From positions 56,260,422-56,324,421 of the forward strand of contig JAKGHH010000004.1 of the NCBI GenBank assembly GCA_022828595.1: DNA of 64,000 bases. The letters are read 5' to 3'. The notes below the pieces were generated by a model, which was not told the DNA's origin, made no database searches, and saw only the letters and a program-made list of their open reading frames with translations. A program made the translations under genes and the position numbers. This document shows, one piece after another, positions 44,880 to 56,453 of the stretch; positions within the stretch are counted from its first letter, which is position 1; every line of letters starts with the position of its first letter. This stretch comes from Nelumbo lutea (lineage: Eukaryota; Streptophyta; Magnoliopsida; Proteales; Nelumbonaceae).

Positions 44880-46490
44880 AGGACATGGCGCTCAAGGAAA
44901 TCGTAGAGGATCACAGAACAGGCTAGACCTAGGTCCACCATCAGCTATTTGTTCTAATTGTTAATAAAAAATGTGGATTCAAGAGCTCTCTAGGAAGCCC
45001 AATTTCAACACTTGTGTTCTACATGTGTTGTCAAAATGGTAGAATTAAATTCCCACTGTTACCTGAAACATCCAGCTTTCTATAAGAACTCTTTGAAGGC
45101 AAGTACGATACTTCCACTTCAAAATTTGTTGATCTCATAAGAGTTTACAATCAAATGTTCTTATTCACATCGATGGGCAAAAAATTGATTACAACTTGAT
45201 GGATGGTAACAACCCTTTTGCATTCAAAGTAAGTGGTGCAAATTATCACCAAATAGGATCACTGCTACCCGTACCCGATCAACAACCCAAATTTGTGCAA
45301 CTCTACGTCTATGGGATATTTATGAGACTTGGTATTTCTTCTGGCAATTCACTTGAGTCTTCTCTTAATCCTAGAATAGTAGAGCAATTGAGGATAGTGC
45401 TGAACTTGATTAACCCCGATGTAAAAGTCTATTGAGCAGCCAGGGATATTAATGAGATCAACCCACAAGTCTAGCTAAGAATTCGCATTCTAGAAAAGTG
45501 AGGCATTACTACAAGGCAATATGACAAACCAACAACAGATGAAGTTGTTGTTCTAATGGTAGGTGATGGATATGAACATGTATATCACTACGACGTTATA
45601 GTTTCCACTATCAACCAACACTTACAATGAATTGATGAGACTCATCCAAGTTATATGCCTTTACAGTATCCTCTCCTCTTCCCATATGGTGAAAATGGTG
45701 GACGATTAATATAGCTTATTAAAATCAACGCTCTTGAAGTCGGAGTTGTCAACATGTCTCAATTAGAGAGTTTGTTGCTTTCCGAATACATAATAGATTA
45801 AATGAGGGAAAGACCTTATTACAAGGAGGTCGTGCATTTCATCAATATCTCACTGATGCATATGCTGTAATTGAGGAAGATTGCCCTCAATACATAAAAA
45901 ATAATCTAAGAAACATGCACAACGAGATTTACTAAGGATTGTGAGATGCAATAAACTCTGGTGATCTTGATGCTGGTATGATCGATTAGTGATTCATCTT
46001 GCCTTCAATCTTTATCGGAGGACCATGATATATGATACAACACTACCAAGATGCAATTGCAATTTGGAGAATTCTGGGCCCTCTTGATTTATTTATTACA
46101 TTTAGTACTAACCAAAATTGGATTGAGGTCAACCACAATTTTTGATATGCCATGGTTGAAGCCCAGAGACGACCCTGACATAATTGTCCACATCTTATGA
46201 AAAAAGTTGAAAGAACTCCTTGATGATATTAAAGTGAAGCATATATTCGGAAGAGTTGTAGATTCACATGCGATCGAGTTTCAAAAAAAGGGTCTTCCTC
46301 ATGCACACATATTAATAACACTCATAGAAGATTCCAAGCCAATCACACCCTCAGATATTGATGAAATAGTGTGTGCAGAAATACTTGACAGGACTATTAA
46401 TCCTCTTTTATATCAAATAGTTGTTAAATTCATGATACATGGGCCGTGTGAACGCATTAACCCAACATGTCCTTGCACTTGAAGCCTGTT
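44880..46490 (+). pseudogene. Helitron N-terminal region and Rep (HUH) domain, decayed
   Basis: Pieces are DLGPPSAICSNC (44920), LIHIDGQKIDYNLMDGNNPF, ANYHQIGSLLPVPDQQPKFV and QLYVYG (45196-45435), HPSYMPLQYPLLFPYGENGG (45645-45705), and the Rep catalytic segment 46207-46482. That segment carries SHAIEFQKKGLPHAHILITL, whose H-A-H (46300-46308) is the HUH motif, followed by CAEILDRTINPLLYQIV and MIHGPC. Rep nicks and joins DNA during rolling-circle transposition. The catalytic tyrosine motif is not seen, and a gap follows 46490. Confidence 0.87.
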
Positions 46491-46559
46491 GGAGAATTTT
46501 TGAATTTCCATTGGAACAAATTGAAAAATTACAATACCACCTAGAGAGCCAATAGGTTA

Positions 46560-47073
46560 TAGTCTTTGATTATAGTGAAGATCTATATCACATTGTGTCT
46601 AGAGCTTCAACTGATAGAATAATGCTCCTCACATGGTTTGAAGCTAACAACATTTACCCAAAAGCATGTAAACTAACATATGTTGAATTCCCAACACGAT
46701 TTGTTTGGAATCAAGATGCAAAAATATGGACAAGGAGGAAAAATGGTAGATCCATTAGCAGATTATATTACACACCCATCCTTAGGGGAAAGGTATTACC
46801 TTCGAATGCTATTACATATAGTTCATGGTCCTATAAACTATAGAGAACTACACACAATTGGTGAAATAGAATATCATGACTACAAATCTGCATTTATAAC
46901 ACTAGGTCTATTCAATGAAGATAACGAATAGGATAGTGCATTGCTTGAAGCTTCAACATGGACATTTGCAAATCAAATGAGACATCTATCTGTTCACTTT
47001 TATCATTCTGTTCAATCAAATGATAAATCCAAAACAACTATGGTTGAAATACTAAAAGCACATATCAAATGAT
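46560..47073 (+). pseudogene. Helitron linker/helicase N-terminal part, decayed
   Basis: Two overlapping frames hold RASTDRIMLLTWFEANNIYP, LTYVEFPTRFVWNQDAKIW, TRRKNGRSIS (46595-46843) and HPSLGERYYLRMLLHIVHGP (46680-46931), the standard stretch between Rep and helicase in plant Helitrons. A frameshift lies near 46760. It ends at the ATGAT target of the solo LTR. Confidence 0.85.
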
Positions 47074-48954
47074 TGTTAGACAGTCTTGTATGTTCTTAGC
47101 TTCAATCGGATTTGATGTACTTTTGTTATTTAGTGGAAATAAATTAAAGCGCATGTTTGATTCATGTTGTTTGGTATAATTCTGTGTAAAACCTTAAAAC
47201 TGGACATTTATAGAAACTTGTGTTAGTTTTAAATATTCACAGTCATTGGATAAGTCTGGGGAGATTTATCCTGCCAAGGCTGATACTGATGTGCCATCAA
47301 ATGTTGGAATGGCTTGTTTCGGCCATCAGGGTAAGACCCAAGGCACATGCAGTATGGGATTGATTGAACCCTTGAACCGGACCAGATTTCCAGTATTGCC
47401 CTAGACCTTGGAGACAGATGGGCAAAACTGGAAAGTTACACTTGACCCCTACACTCGATTATGACACATCACTAGGTGTCGGATCGGGTTGTCTTTGATG
47501 TGTCAATCAGTGAGATCCTTAGTGGGGGTCAAAACTTGGACATGTTGGGGCAATCTGAGAATTCATCTGAGTGAGTGGTCATAGTGACAGGATCAGCCCC
47601 TTTGTCGGACAATGGTAATGATCGGGAATGCACTCTCTCTGATGGAAACCAAACTGCCGGAAGTTGATTTCAATCGTTGGAATTTTGTTTTGAAATATAT
47701 ATATATATATATATTTATATGTACGGTTTCAAAAGATTTGCAAAAGGTTTTAATTCCCATGATCCATGTGAGTAGAGAGTGCGGCACTGTTCCTTGCAGC
47801 CGAGGGAGATGTCTTCTCTTGTCGGGCAGTGCTTGATCATTAAGGGCTGAGAGGTTAAGTGTAAGACCATTTAGGATAATACCTGATGGGCTAATCTTGC
47901 ACCTGCCCACAGTCCCTGGGTTTTTATAAGATGTCTTGGCCTAGGGACCACTTAATGTAAGTGTTGGGCCCATAGGGTCCATGTGATGGGCTCAAGGGGG
48001 TCACTGAGTCTTTCAGGTGTGTAGATCAATGCTTGGGTCCCACACCATACAAAGAAGCCCAACTAGGCAGCAGATTGAAAACTGGTTAAACACTGAACAC
48101 TTAATGGGCCAAAAGCCCATTTCGAACTGGGCTGATATGATCACCTGTTCATGGGGCGAATCTGAGATTAATGCTAGTAAAAAGATTGGGTCTTTAACCT
48201 TATCCACTCTAAGAGACCAAATTCAAATTAGATTAAGATCAGGAGTTAATTAACTTAATCTGCAGATAGGATTAAGATTAACATTATCCAAATACTGATT
48301 TGGATTGGGATAACTCCCAAAATATTGGGAGGTTTCTTAATCAAGAAGAAAGAGGAAAAAACCTTAGAAGAAATATCAGATTTCGAACTAGGGGTTTGAG
48401 TAAGCAAGAAACACATCCTGCAATTTGAGATCAGATCTCTCACAGACTCTAGAGAGAAGAGACAATTCTGCCCTCTTCGTCCTTGGACTTCTCCTCCTTC
48501 ATCCGCCGCCACTCCCTGTTGGAAGATTGGATCTTTGCAGTAACATGAAGTCAAGAAATCAGTTCTTGACAACAGTCTTGCAAGAAAGACAAAAGGATTC
48601 GGTGTTCAAGGTTTCCAAAGGGTTCTTGTGAAGAATCCAGTGTGTAGGACGCACCATGCTGGTTTCGTTCCATCCACAACTATGTTATCTTCAGCAGGAG
48701 CGGATCTTGGTTTCTTCTTTGGGCGTGAACACCAACTTTGGGAGATATTATTTCTCCGAATCAGGTATAATCCTTCCTGTTTCCTTTTGGTTCAGATCTG
48801 GTTTAATTATGGTTCAAGTAAAATCATTGAATAATGTATTCTAAATTTAGGGAATATGATTCCCAGTTGGAAGAAGGTAGGAAATTTTTTGAAATTTGCC
48901 CACGCATTCCGCACCTTTCCTGGCGTCCATTAGATGGATCCTACCATTCTTTCA
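47074..48954 (+). mobile_element. Solo LTR of the main Copia family (1881 bp), TSD ATGAT
   Basis: It starts TGTTAGACAGTCTTGTATG and ends CATTCTTTCA, flanked by perfect ATGAT at 47069-47073 and 48955-48959. It is homologous throughout to 21043-22976, including an (AT)n run at 47694-47718. It splits the Helitron reading between KAHIK and the NWALIEIEKIL block. Confidence 0.92.
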
Positions 48955-50195
48955 ATGATTTCTGCTACAACCTTAGATCACAACTGCATGCAACAACAAT
49001 TTGTGTACACAATAAAGACTTACACAATTGGGCATTGATTGAGATAGAAAAGATACTCAAGAAAAATGCCAAATCCTTAAAGGACTATTCTGGAATGCCA
49101 GTTCCACAGGAAACACTATTAGAGCACTATGAACAAATTAATTTGCGAACAGTTGGACTATTTTTTTTAAAACCTTTCTTCCCAATTGAATTATGAACAA
49201 AGTTTTATATTTGACAAGATCATTGACTCATGCATTAACAATAAAGGTGATTTCTTCTTTGTCTATGGAAATGGTGGAACAGGGAAAACTTTCATTTGGA
49301 AAACAATCATATCAAGGTTAAGAGAACATTGAAAGATAGTCCTGTCCATAGCAATATTGGGGATTACGTCATTGTTATTGCTAGGTGGAAGAACATCTCA
49401 AGATTCAAGATCCCAATTGATCTCAATGAAACATCCACTTATTAAATTATTAAAAATTCTAGCTAGCTAAATTATTGCAAGCAACAACTTTAATTATATG
49501 GTATGAAGCACCAATGGCACATAACTATGCTTTTGAGGCTTTGGATTGCACTTGAGAGACATTATGAAGAGAAATCGCCAACCATTTGGTGGGAAAACAG
49601 ATGTACTAGGTGGTGACTTCTGACAAACACTACCAATGATTACAAAAGGATAACGTGTAGATATAGTTTGTGCATCAATACATAGATCTCCGCTATGGTC
49701 TTCCTGTCAAGTATTAGAACTTCATATCAACATGAGGCTGCACCAACATAAAGCTACGGATTCTATTGAGTCTATAGATTTTGCAAAATGGGTCCTTGAT
49801 GTTGATAATGTAAACATAGATTCCACCTCCCTAATAATAGGAACAAAACAGAATTGGATAAATATACCAAGTGACCTTCTAATAGAAGACTAAGGGAATG
49901 GGGTAAACCACTCGTTGATTCCATATATCTTGATCTACACAGACAATTCACATCTAGAACTTACCTGTGTGAACGAGCAATATTGGCCCCAACTAATGAG
50001 GAAGTTGATCAGATAAACAACTACATGCTCAATGCAATGCTAGGAACTATCCACTCTGTTGAAACCATGGATACACTTGATGACTCATCCGAAGAATCAG
50101 TTCTTTATCCCCATGAGTTTCTTAACTCCATGAACTTCAATGGATTCCCAATTTTTTGTCATATGGACGACTCAATTTCATTTGAAACAGGTTGA
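48955..50195 (+). pseudogene. Helitron helicase domain (Pif1-like), decayed
   Basis: NWALIEIEKILKKNAKSLKD (49027-49085) is followed by FIFDKIIDSCINNKGDFFFV and the Walker A motif GNGGTGKT (49267-49290), then LGGDF*QTLPMI (Walker B region, with a stop, near 49607-49640). Next come ELHINMRLH (about 49719), PLVDSIYLDLHRQF, and the C-terminal block LAPTNEEVDQINNYMLNAML with LYPHEFLNSMNFNGFP (49983-50195). Pif1-type helicases unwind the DNA for Helitron strand transfer. Several stops and shifts are present. Confidence 0.88.
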
Positions 50196-50267
50196 ATGCC
50201 TGGCTGATACCTATCAAGTTTTTTCTTTTCTCAGTAAATAAGTTGATACACATCAGATTATTGTGAT
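50158..50267 (+). repeat. 110-bp direct repeat, copy 1 (Helitron end)
   Basis: It includes GACTCAATTTCATTTGAAAC and GTTGATACACATCA. The same order recurs at 51102-51211. Confidence 0.85.
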
Positions 50268-51101
50268 TCAAATTGTATGCATCTTGGTTTCTCTTTTCCT
50301 TTTGCTTTGTCTACCAGTGGAGTGTCTTGAGTTCCACGTGGGGAACATAACTCTAGGGTTTCTCTATTGCTTTGTGTAATTGGTTTATGTCTTATGGAAC
50401 TTGTAGAGAGAGTACACATGGACCACTGCACGCACGCACATTCTGGACCGAGCTAACACACGTGTGCACACACCCACCTCATTGCACCATTTTGTGTTGC
50501 GTGCGTGGGTCCAATGCTCTTCTTGTTTTCTATCATTATTTATTTATTGATTGATTGATTTTAAGGTGTTTAACGTTTTAATCCTTGAGAGCCCACTTTT
50601 TTATATTCTCTTTGTAACTGTTTCACTATCCTAATCGTGGGAGAACTGCCTAGATTATTGGGAGACACTTTTTATTTTGACAATAAGCTTTCTTAATTTC
50701 CAAGGTAAGTATAACTTTGGGTACTAAAAACTTATTGCTTCTGCTTTTCGAGTTTTGATCTTTTTTGCATTATTTTTCTCGTTGTTGGGCATACATAACA
50801 CACTAATTCATTGCTTTGGGCTGTAAATGCATACAATGTCAAGGCTAAGAGCTGTTATATCCTGGAGGACGACTGCAAGAAACTTTCTGTACCAACGGAA
50901 ATACTATGAGAGGTGGCAAAATCAATTTTAAGGAGAGCAAACACTTATCGCGAATCAGATGTTATTAATAAGTTTTCCACTTGCTTATTATCAGTTTGTT
51001 ATATTTAATTTCCTGGAGTTCGGATCTATACTACTGTAGAAATCTAGTTTGATTACTGTTATAGCCATATTACTTAATATTTTCCAACATGTTTGTTTTC
51101 T
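50268..51101. other. Segment between the two Helitron repeats
   Basis: It has a CACG-rich patch at 50430-50510 (GCACGCACGCAC, CACACGTGTGCACACACC) and otherwise AT-rich sequence. No gene is recognised. It could be a captured host segment. Confidence 0.35.
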
Positions 51102-51211
51102 GTCATCTAGACAACTCGGTTTCCTTTGAAACAGGTTGGGTGCTAGGCTGATACCCATCGAGTTTTTTCTTTTCTTGGTAACTAGGTTGATACACATCAT
51201 ATTACTGTGAT
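51102..51211 (+). repeat. 110-bp direct repeat, copy 2
   Basis: It matches 50158-50267 at an offset of 944 bp with scattered substitutions. Confidence 0.85.
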
Positions 51212-52160
51212 CTTTTATGCAATAAAGCCCCTTTCCAAAACCAATACTCTTCCTAGCAACCTTCCACATTAGCCCCCTCTCCTCTTGTTTACAAATCCAT
51301 AAAAGACAGAAACCCTTATCATGCATGATGCCATTTTCTTCTGTTACATCCCGGAATTCCTCGACCAAGTTTAAAATGAGTTGATTTTAAGGAGCCATGC
51401 AATTTTCTTTTTTTTTTTTTTGAGGTGACACAAAATGAGTTGATTTTAAGGAAAAATCTCTTTGAGTCCAAATGCACTAGATCTGGAGTTGTTTCATTAG
51501 GGCAAAGGAGAAAGTGGGAAAAACAGCAATGAATGGTGTCTAAACCTCATTTGAATCTCAGGTGGGAAGAGTGTTTAGCTTCGTTTTTTCTTTATTTATT
51601 TTTTTTTATTTTTTTTTCCTTTATTTGTTTCTTTCCATGGCACTAGTGAATGTGAGTAGATGCACAATCGAGATTTTTCCCATCACTTCTCTTCCTCCTT
51701 CCTTTTGTGTTATTCATTGCAAAGGGTTTGTCATTTCTCCTTTTTACTGAGCTAAAGATTCAGATAACTGTTAGAGTTTGGCATTTCTCCCTCATTTACT
51801 GAGTCTCAAATAAGACGGGAACTCAAGCAATGACATGAGGCAAAACCTAATGTGCATTCTATAAGAAATTATTGCAACATAACATGAACAAATTAATAAG
51901 GAAGTTGCACATAGTAGTGACATTTTTAATGTTGTTGAAGTCTTTAGTGGTAAATATACTTTGTGAAACATGAAAATACACCTTGTGTAATATGAACCAA
52001 ATAAAATAAATAGACCATGTGACCAACCATGTGATGTCTTTAACATAATTGATTAAAAATTTGATTTAATGTGCAACAAATATTCAAATTGCAACATAGT
52101 TAGACTCATGGCATGTAGGTTGTTTTTGTCCATTAATTTGTTTGGCCAATATTAATAATG
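51212..52160. other. Intergenic, nothing firm
   Basis: T-rich runs lie at 51408-51421 and 51589-51618. A 125-codon minus frame (50991-51368) is not recognised. No TE ends are seen. Confidence 0.4.
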
Positions 52161-52262
52161 GAACACTTCTACGTGGTATATATAAATAGTTTAAAAAACG
52201 AAAGGGTATATTTAAGTAGTTTAGAGAAACCTCAGGGTATATATAAGTAATTTACCCATCCC
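52161..52262. repeat. Lone terminus related to the MULE at 9022-9614
   Basis: GGTATATTTAAGTAGTTTAG and GGGTATATATAAGTAATTTA at 52205-52258 match the right end of 9022-9614 in order and spacing. No opposite end was found upstream. Confidence 0.5.
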
Positions 52263-53131
52263 ATTCAATTTAACCAAGAATCAAAAAGGACTTGTGAAGG
52301 TTATTATTGGCCTTTGTTGCATTGAACTTTCTAAAACAGTAAGAGAAATTAATAACTTGTTTTCCTGAGGCTTAAACCTTTTTATGCTTAATGCCTTGAA
52401 TTTTGTATACACCCCTTTTAAGTTCTAACAAGGGCTTAAACCTCACATCAAAGTTATAAGGCTTATACCTTGAGACAAAATCTATATACCTCTCGTCTTA
52501 AGCCCTTTAAAACCATGTGTCTATGACTTAATCAATTTTTATTCTTATAGATACATGGAATAGGTGGAATGACCTAAATTCAACATTATTCCACCTGTAT
52601 CCACAAGCATAGTATCAGTTTGGATCAGTCTTCTATTGGCCAATGCTCACCAATAACATATTTAATTGTTCATCAATAGATTGAAAAGCAACACATCCAC
52701 CAGTTGAACATCACTATTTAGTTGTTACAATAGTATTAACATTGGGATTTCTGGACTGCAATCCCCCTCAGAAATTGAATTTGCAGCCCCCTCCTAGTCT
52801 ACTAGTAGCCCCCCTATAAACCATATCCTGCCCGTGAATTTGGCATCAATCCACAGGCAGGATTCAGTCCACCACTAGTCTAGTAGTAACTCCACCTAGG
52901 GGTGGACTGAACGGTAAAAGCCCCTTTAACATTTATTATTCTCTTTTAGTGCATGCTTATTAAAAAAAAATGTTTATTAAAATTTATGTATTTATAAATA
53001 TTCATAAAAACAATAATAGTCCCAGATATACATGCATATCTTTAATTCTATACTTTTTTTAACAAATTTCAAGTATATCCTGGTAGTTCACACTTCACAT
53101 AGATGTATTTCTTTTGCTTATGGAAAAATCT
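52263..53131. other. Intergenic, no gene seen
   Basis: 52745-52935 holds several short C-rich repeats (AATCCCCCTC, CAGCCCCCTCC, TAGCCCCCC, and GTCTAGTAGTAAC against GTCTACTAGTAGC), possibly a small TIR element. The rest is AT-rich. Confidence 0.4.
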
Positions 53132-53281
53132 GTGATGCCTGAAAGACAACATACCGGAAAGGATTTGACCAATCACAACCCCCATGAATTTTAATGAAAA
53201 CCCACCTGATTGGTTCCTACTCTTATGAAGTTGTTTGACCAGCTGTGAATTTTTTCGGTATCATGTCTTTCCAGCATCATA
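53132..53281. mobile_element. Small hairpin MITE (about 150 bp)
   Basis: The left end TGATGCCTGAAAGACAACAT and the reverse-complemented right end TATGATGCTGGAAAGACATG continue through ATACCG and AAACTGGTC-like blocks, with TTTGACCA present on both arms. No reliable target duplication was found. Confidence 0.5.
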
Positions 53282-53426
53282 GTTGAACCCTTTGTTTATA
53301 TACCTCAATAATAATCATCTAAGTCTTGGATTTAGTGTTATTAATAGATTCTTTTGGGATTTATTGGATTTTCCATGGCATCCATGTGTATCCTAATTTT
53401 TCCACCATATCCATGTGCATCCTAAA

Positions 53427-53530
53427 TTTAACAATGGATAAGGCATTAAAATAGAACGGGATGGCAAAACAGAAATCATGTAGCCGACCCCATATAAATG
53501 GATAAGGCTTGGATGATGATGATGATGATG
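53427..53530 (+). mobile_element. Au-like SINE 3' fragment with (GAT)n tail
   Basis: GTAGCCGACCCCATATAAAT followed by GGATAAGGCTTGG and six to seven GAT units resembles the 3' end of the plant Au SINE. Flanks ATCCATGTGCATCCTAAA (53409-53426) and ATCCATGCGTATCTAAAA (53531-53547) look like a decayed target duplication. The pol III boxes are not visible, so it is 5'-truncated. Confidence 0.6.
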
Positions 53531-53959
53531 ATCCATGCGTATCTAAAATATATCCCAATACAGTCTCTTAAATTTGCCTTTTCAATACTCTGCATTTTCG
53601 TTATTTTTTGATGTCCATTTACAAGCTTACAAATATTTTGAACCTTGTTAAAAATCAATTGTACAATGTTTTGCCCATAAGCTGTCAATAGCCCTTAGCA
53701 CGTTGATGTAATTTTTACCATCCTAGACGTCTCTTGCGAGACATCCGAGAAAAAATTTACCATCCTGACAGTCTGGAAATCACTTGCCCAACTAAATTTT
53801 CATCTATAAATGGGTTATCAATTAATGCAAAGGAAACGCAAAAGTAAAAGGGAGATGAGATAGTTGATCTGAAAATGAATAATTTTTCTCAAAGGTCTAT
53901 CATTTTTGGCATCTCTGAAAAAAAAAAAAAAAACACCTATTATAAACTTGTTACCTGAT

Positions 53960-54630
53960 CAGAATCTTGTGTCATCAATTTTAAGCTGGTATGTGTTAGA
54001 CACGTATTATATCTGGTCTTCTCAAAATGAAAAAACCTGTAGCAATCGTCAAATTTCTATCCAGTGGATCTTATCTCGCATTAACTCTATATTCAATTCC
54101 ATAGTTCATCCCACTACTGACGAGGATTCTTTCCTTGACACCACTTTAAAGTAAAATTTGAATATCCATCCTTTTTACTGATATAATTAATATCCTCGCA
54201 TTCTTGTTCTTTTGGTGGTATTTACTTATCAAACGCACTTCCAAAATCGCAGAGCTTGGAACCAATGGAAGAAGCTGAATTACAAGCTACACTGCATAGT
54301 TTATCATATGTTCGTCGGACTCTCCCAACGTGACCCAGGCATTTCAGGATAAATTTGCTGTCCCTTGGTCTTGCCTATGGCTTTTGTTTAAGACCAAGGA
54401 AATCTTGCAGTCTTTTCAGCTCCTTTTTCTTGTTATCATGTAAACAGAGTTTAATATCTCAGCTCATCTCGTTGCCCAAGCAGCTAAAATTATATATCGG
54501 ATCTTTTTCTTTTCTGATATTTATCCCGCTTGGGTTCCAGATGTTCAGAACTATGTAAATATTCAGGTCTTATAGTTTAATCTTTGGACCTATCAAAAGA
54601 ATAAAACAAACAAACAAACAAACAAACTCA
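53960..54630 (+). pseudogene. LINE 3' fragment (plus) with a CAAA tail
   Basis: WYVLDTYYIWSSQNEKTCSN and QISIQWILSRINSIFNSIV (53983-54110) match the linker between zf-RVT and RNase H in plant LINEs. ELQATLHSLSYVR (about 54275) and NISAHLVAQAAKIIYRIFFF then DIYPAWVP (54450-54540) match the RNase H end. A (CAAA)n run at 54605-54628 is a plausible tail. Confidence 0.7.
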
Positions 54631-54633
54631 CCT

Positions 54634-54876
54634 ATATCATGTTGATTTAATGATGCATGTAAATATCACAAAGAAAAATGGCCACAAGCTGATAAAACTA
54701 AAAAGAGAATTTTAAGACTAACTAAATTTCTTATCATTTTTGACATCACTGATCGAAAATATGATTAGAAATGTACTGGTACATATATACTGATTCAATG
54801 ATATGCATGTAAATATCACAAAGAAAAATGGCCACAAGCTGATAAAACTAAAAAGAGAAGTGTCAGACTAAACTAA
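54634..54876. repeat. Direct repeat of about 93 bp, 150 bp apart
   Basis: TGCATGTAAATATCACAAAG, AAAAATGGCCACAAGCTGAT and AAAACTAAAAAGAGAA occur at 54653-54709 and again at 54803-54859. The intervening 60-70 bp differs. No coding. Confidence 0.85.
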
Positions 54877-55277
54877 TATCCAACTGCTTTTTGAAAGCCC
54901 CCAACTATCAATCCAATGTAAATTGCACTGCAAGAATTGTTTAAAGGAAAAATCAAATAAACTAAACTTGAATCAGGTTATTTTACTATTAGAAAGCATA
55001 ACGATAAAGAAGCAATAGGAAAGAAGGCACTCACTACCATCGAGCAATTCAGGGAATGCAACACTGACAATGAAAAGGTTGTTAAAAAGCTCTTTCTTCT
55101 TATTCTACACAACTCCTGAGAAAATTTTGAATTGTAACTGTCTACCAGTATCCTCCAACTGGTCTGAGATCCTAAAAATCATTTGGCAACCGTCAAAAGA
55201 CGATATTTACTCTTGAGAGAAGCAAGAAAGTATAACAATGAAGATTGGAAGACCTTTATGTTTACCTAGAATAAAAA
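54877..55277 (-). other. Probable 3' UTR and downstream region of the EF-hand gene
   Basis: It directly follows the stop codon (minus strand) and has no TE signature. A poly-A site could not be fixed. Confidence 0.5.
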
Positions 55278-56453
55278 TTAACGAAACTCATCATGGTAAT
55301 CATATTCATCTTCATCATTGAAAATAGCACTATAAAATACATATGGGCTTTCAATCATCTCTTCCAAGGACAGGCGCCCATCTTTATTTGTATCTGCCTG
55401 CAGAATATAAAAATAATATCTCAGCTATATAGCCTTTCACTATCAAAAAGAATATCTACAAAAATTATAAAGCTTATGCACAAGCATATCATAAAATACT
55501 GAATGTGAGTTTGTTCGGAGCTCACTAGTCAAGAAAAAGAGCTGAGCTAGTGATATATCATGTTTAATGTTTTAAATGGGGTTTTATATGGTGCTGTGAT
55601 ACATCATATTATAATGATATAAAAGGTAACATGAGTGAAGATAAAACCCTTCAGACATTTTAGTTCAAGGGTTTAAAAGTTGAGAAAGAGAACAGAGGAT
55701 GAAGAATGTAATGCAGAGGTTCTTTGGACACTAATTGAGTTACCACGTATGCAAAACTTTCTAGCTTTGATTTCTTTTATCATTTCCACACGTATGGTGG
55801 ATCAAAGCATTCTTTTTTGTGATCCAGGAAGGAGGATTGGAACAAAGACCACAACACAACGGCTTTCTTTTGAAAGATGGGCAAATAAGTCCATCTTGGT
55901 TTTCTTCATTGAAGTTAGGTACTTGTAGAAATTTACATCCATATCCATTTGACTTTCCAATGATACATTATGAGAAAATATGAAAAAGGCATACATGAGA
56001 AATATTAAATTTAAGTAATTGACATGCATTTTTTGCAGAAGATTGACATTCAATTCAATATTTTTTTTTGGCATTCAATTCAATAAATAATTACCTGTGA
56101 TATGATGTAATCTGCTTGTTGTTTTGCATAGTAACGTTCTGATGGATGGAGTTTTCCAATTATAGGTAGCAGTTCATCTTCTGACAAATGCCTGAAAAAG
56201 AAAACCCAGATCAATCAGTAATTAAAAAAAAAAACTGTTTGCAAAATTATTTAAAGAAAAAAGTTGTATAGATGAGTACTGGTCATTATTCCGGTCAAGT
56301 TGAGCAAACAACTGTTTGGCTGGTGCTTCCATTGAATCATCAGAGTGATGCGAGGAGTTGTGATCTTCTTCATCATAGTTTCTTACCAAATCAAACAGAC
56401 CATGAAAGAATTCCTTAAAGTTTATCTTCCCATCTTTGTCAGTGTCTCTCTCC
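55278..56453 (-). CDS. Reticulocalbin-like EF-hand Ca2+-binding protein, last three coding exons
   Basis: On the minus strand the exons are 56453-56280, 56191-56095 and 55397-55278, with AG/GT borders at every junction (acceptors TTCTCAG, TTTTTCAG, TTCTGCAG; donors GTACTC, GTAATT). Phases agree across the joins. Three EF-hand loops are visible: DTDKDGKINFKE, DRNNDQHLSEDE (first intron inside it) and DTNKDGRLSLEE. All carry acidic or amide ligands at 1, 3, 5 and Glu at 12. The second loop has Gln where Gly is usual. Between loops are FFHGLFDLVRNYDEED and IGKLHPSERYYAKQQADYII, and the end is YDYHDEFR. This matches plant secretory-pathway calumenin/reticulocalbin-like EF-hand proteins. The N-terminus, with signal peptide and earlier EF-hands, is not in the window. 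No disruption is seen in these exons, so the gene is probably live. Confidence 0.92.

Larger units (their letters stand above)
44880..51211 (+). mobile_element. Decayed Helitron (Rep/helicase), interrupted by a solo LTR
   Basis: Coding homology to plant Helitron Rep-helicase runs from about 44880 to 47073 and, after solo LTR 47074-48954, from 48955 to 50195. The last Helitron coding segment recurs at 51102-51211, so the element probably extends at least that far. No 5' TC or 3' hairpin-CTRR terminus was identified with confidence. Stops and shifts are frequent. Confidence 0.83.
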
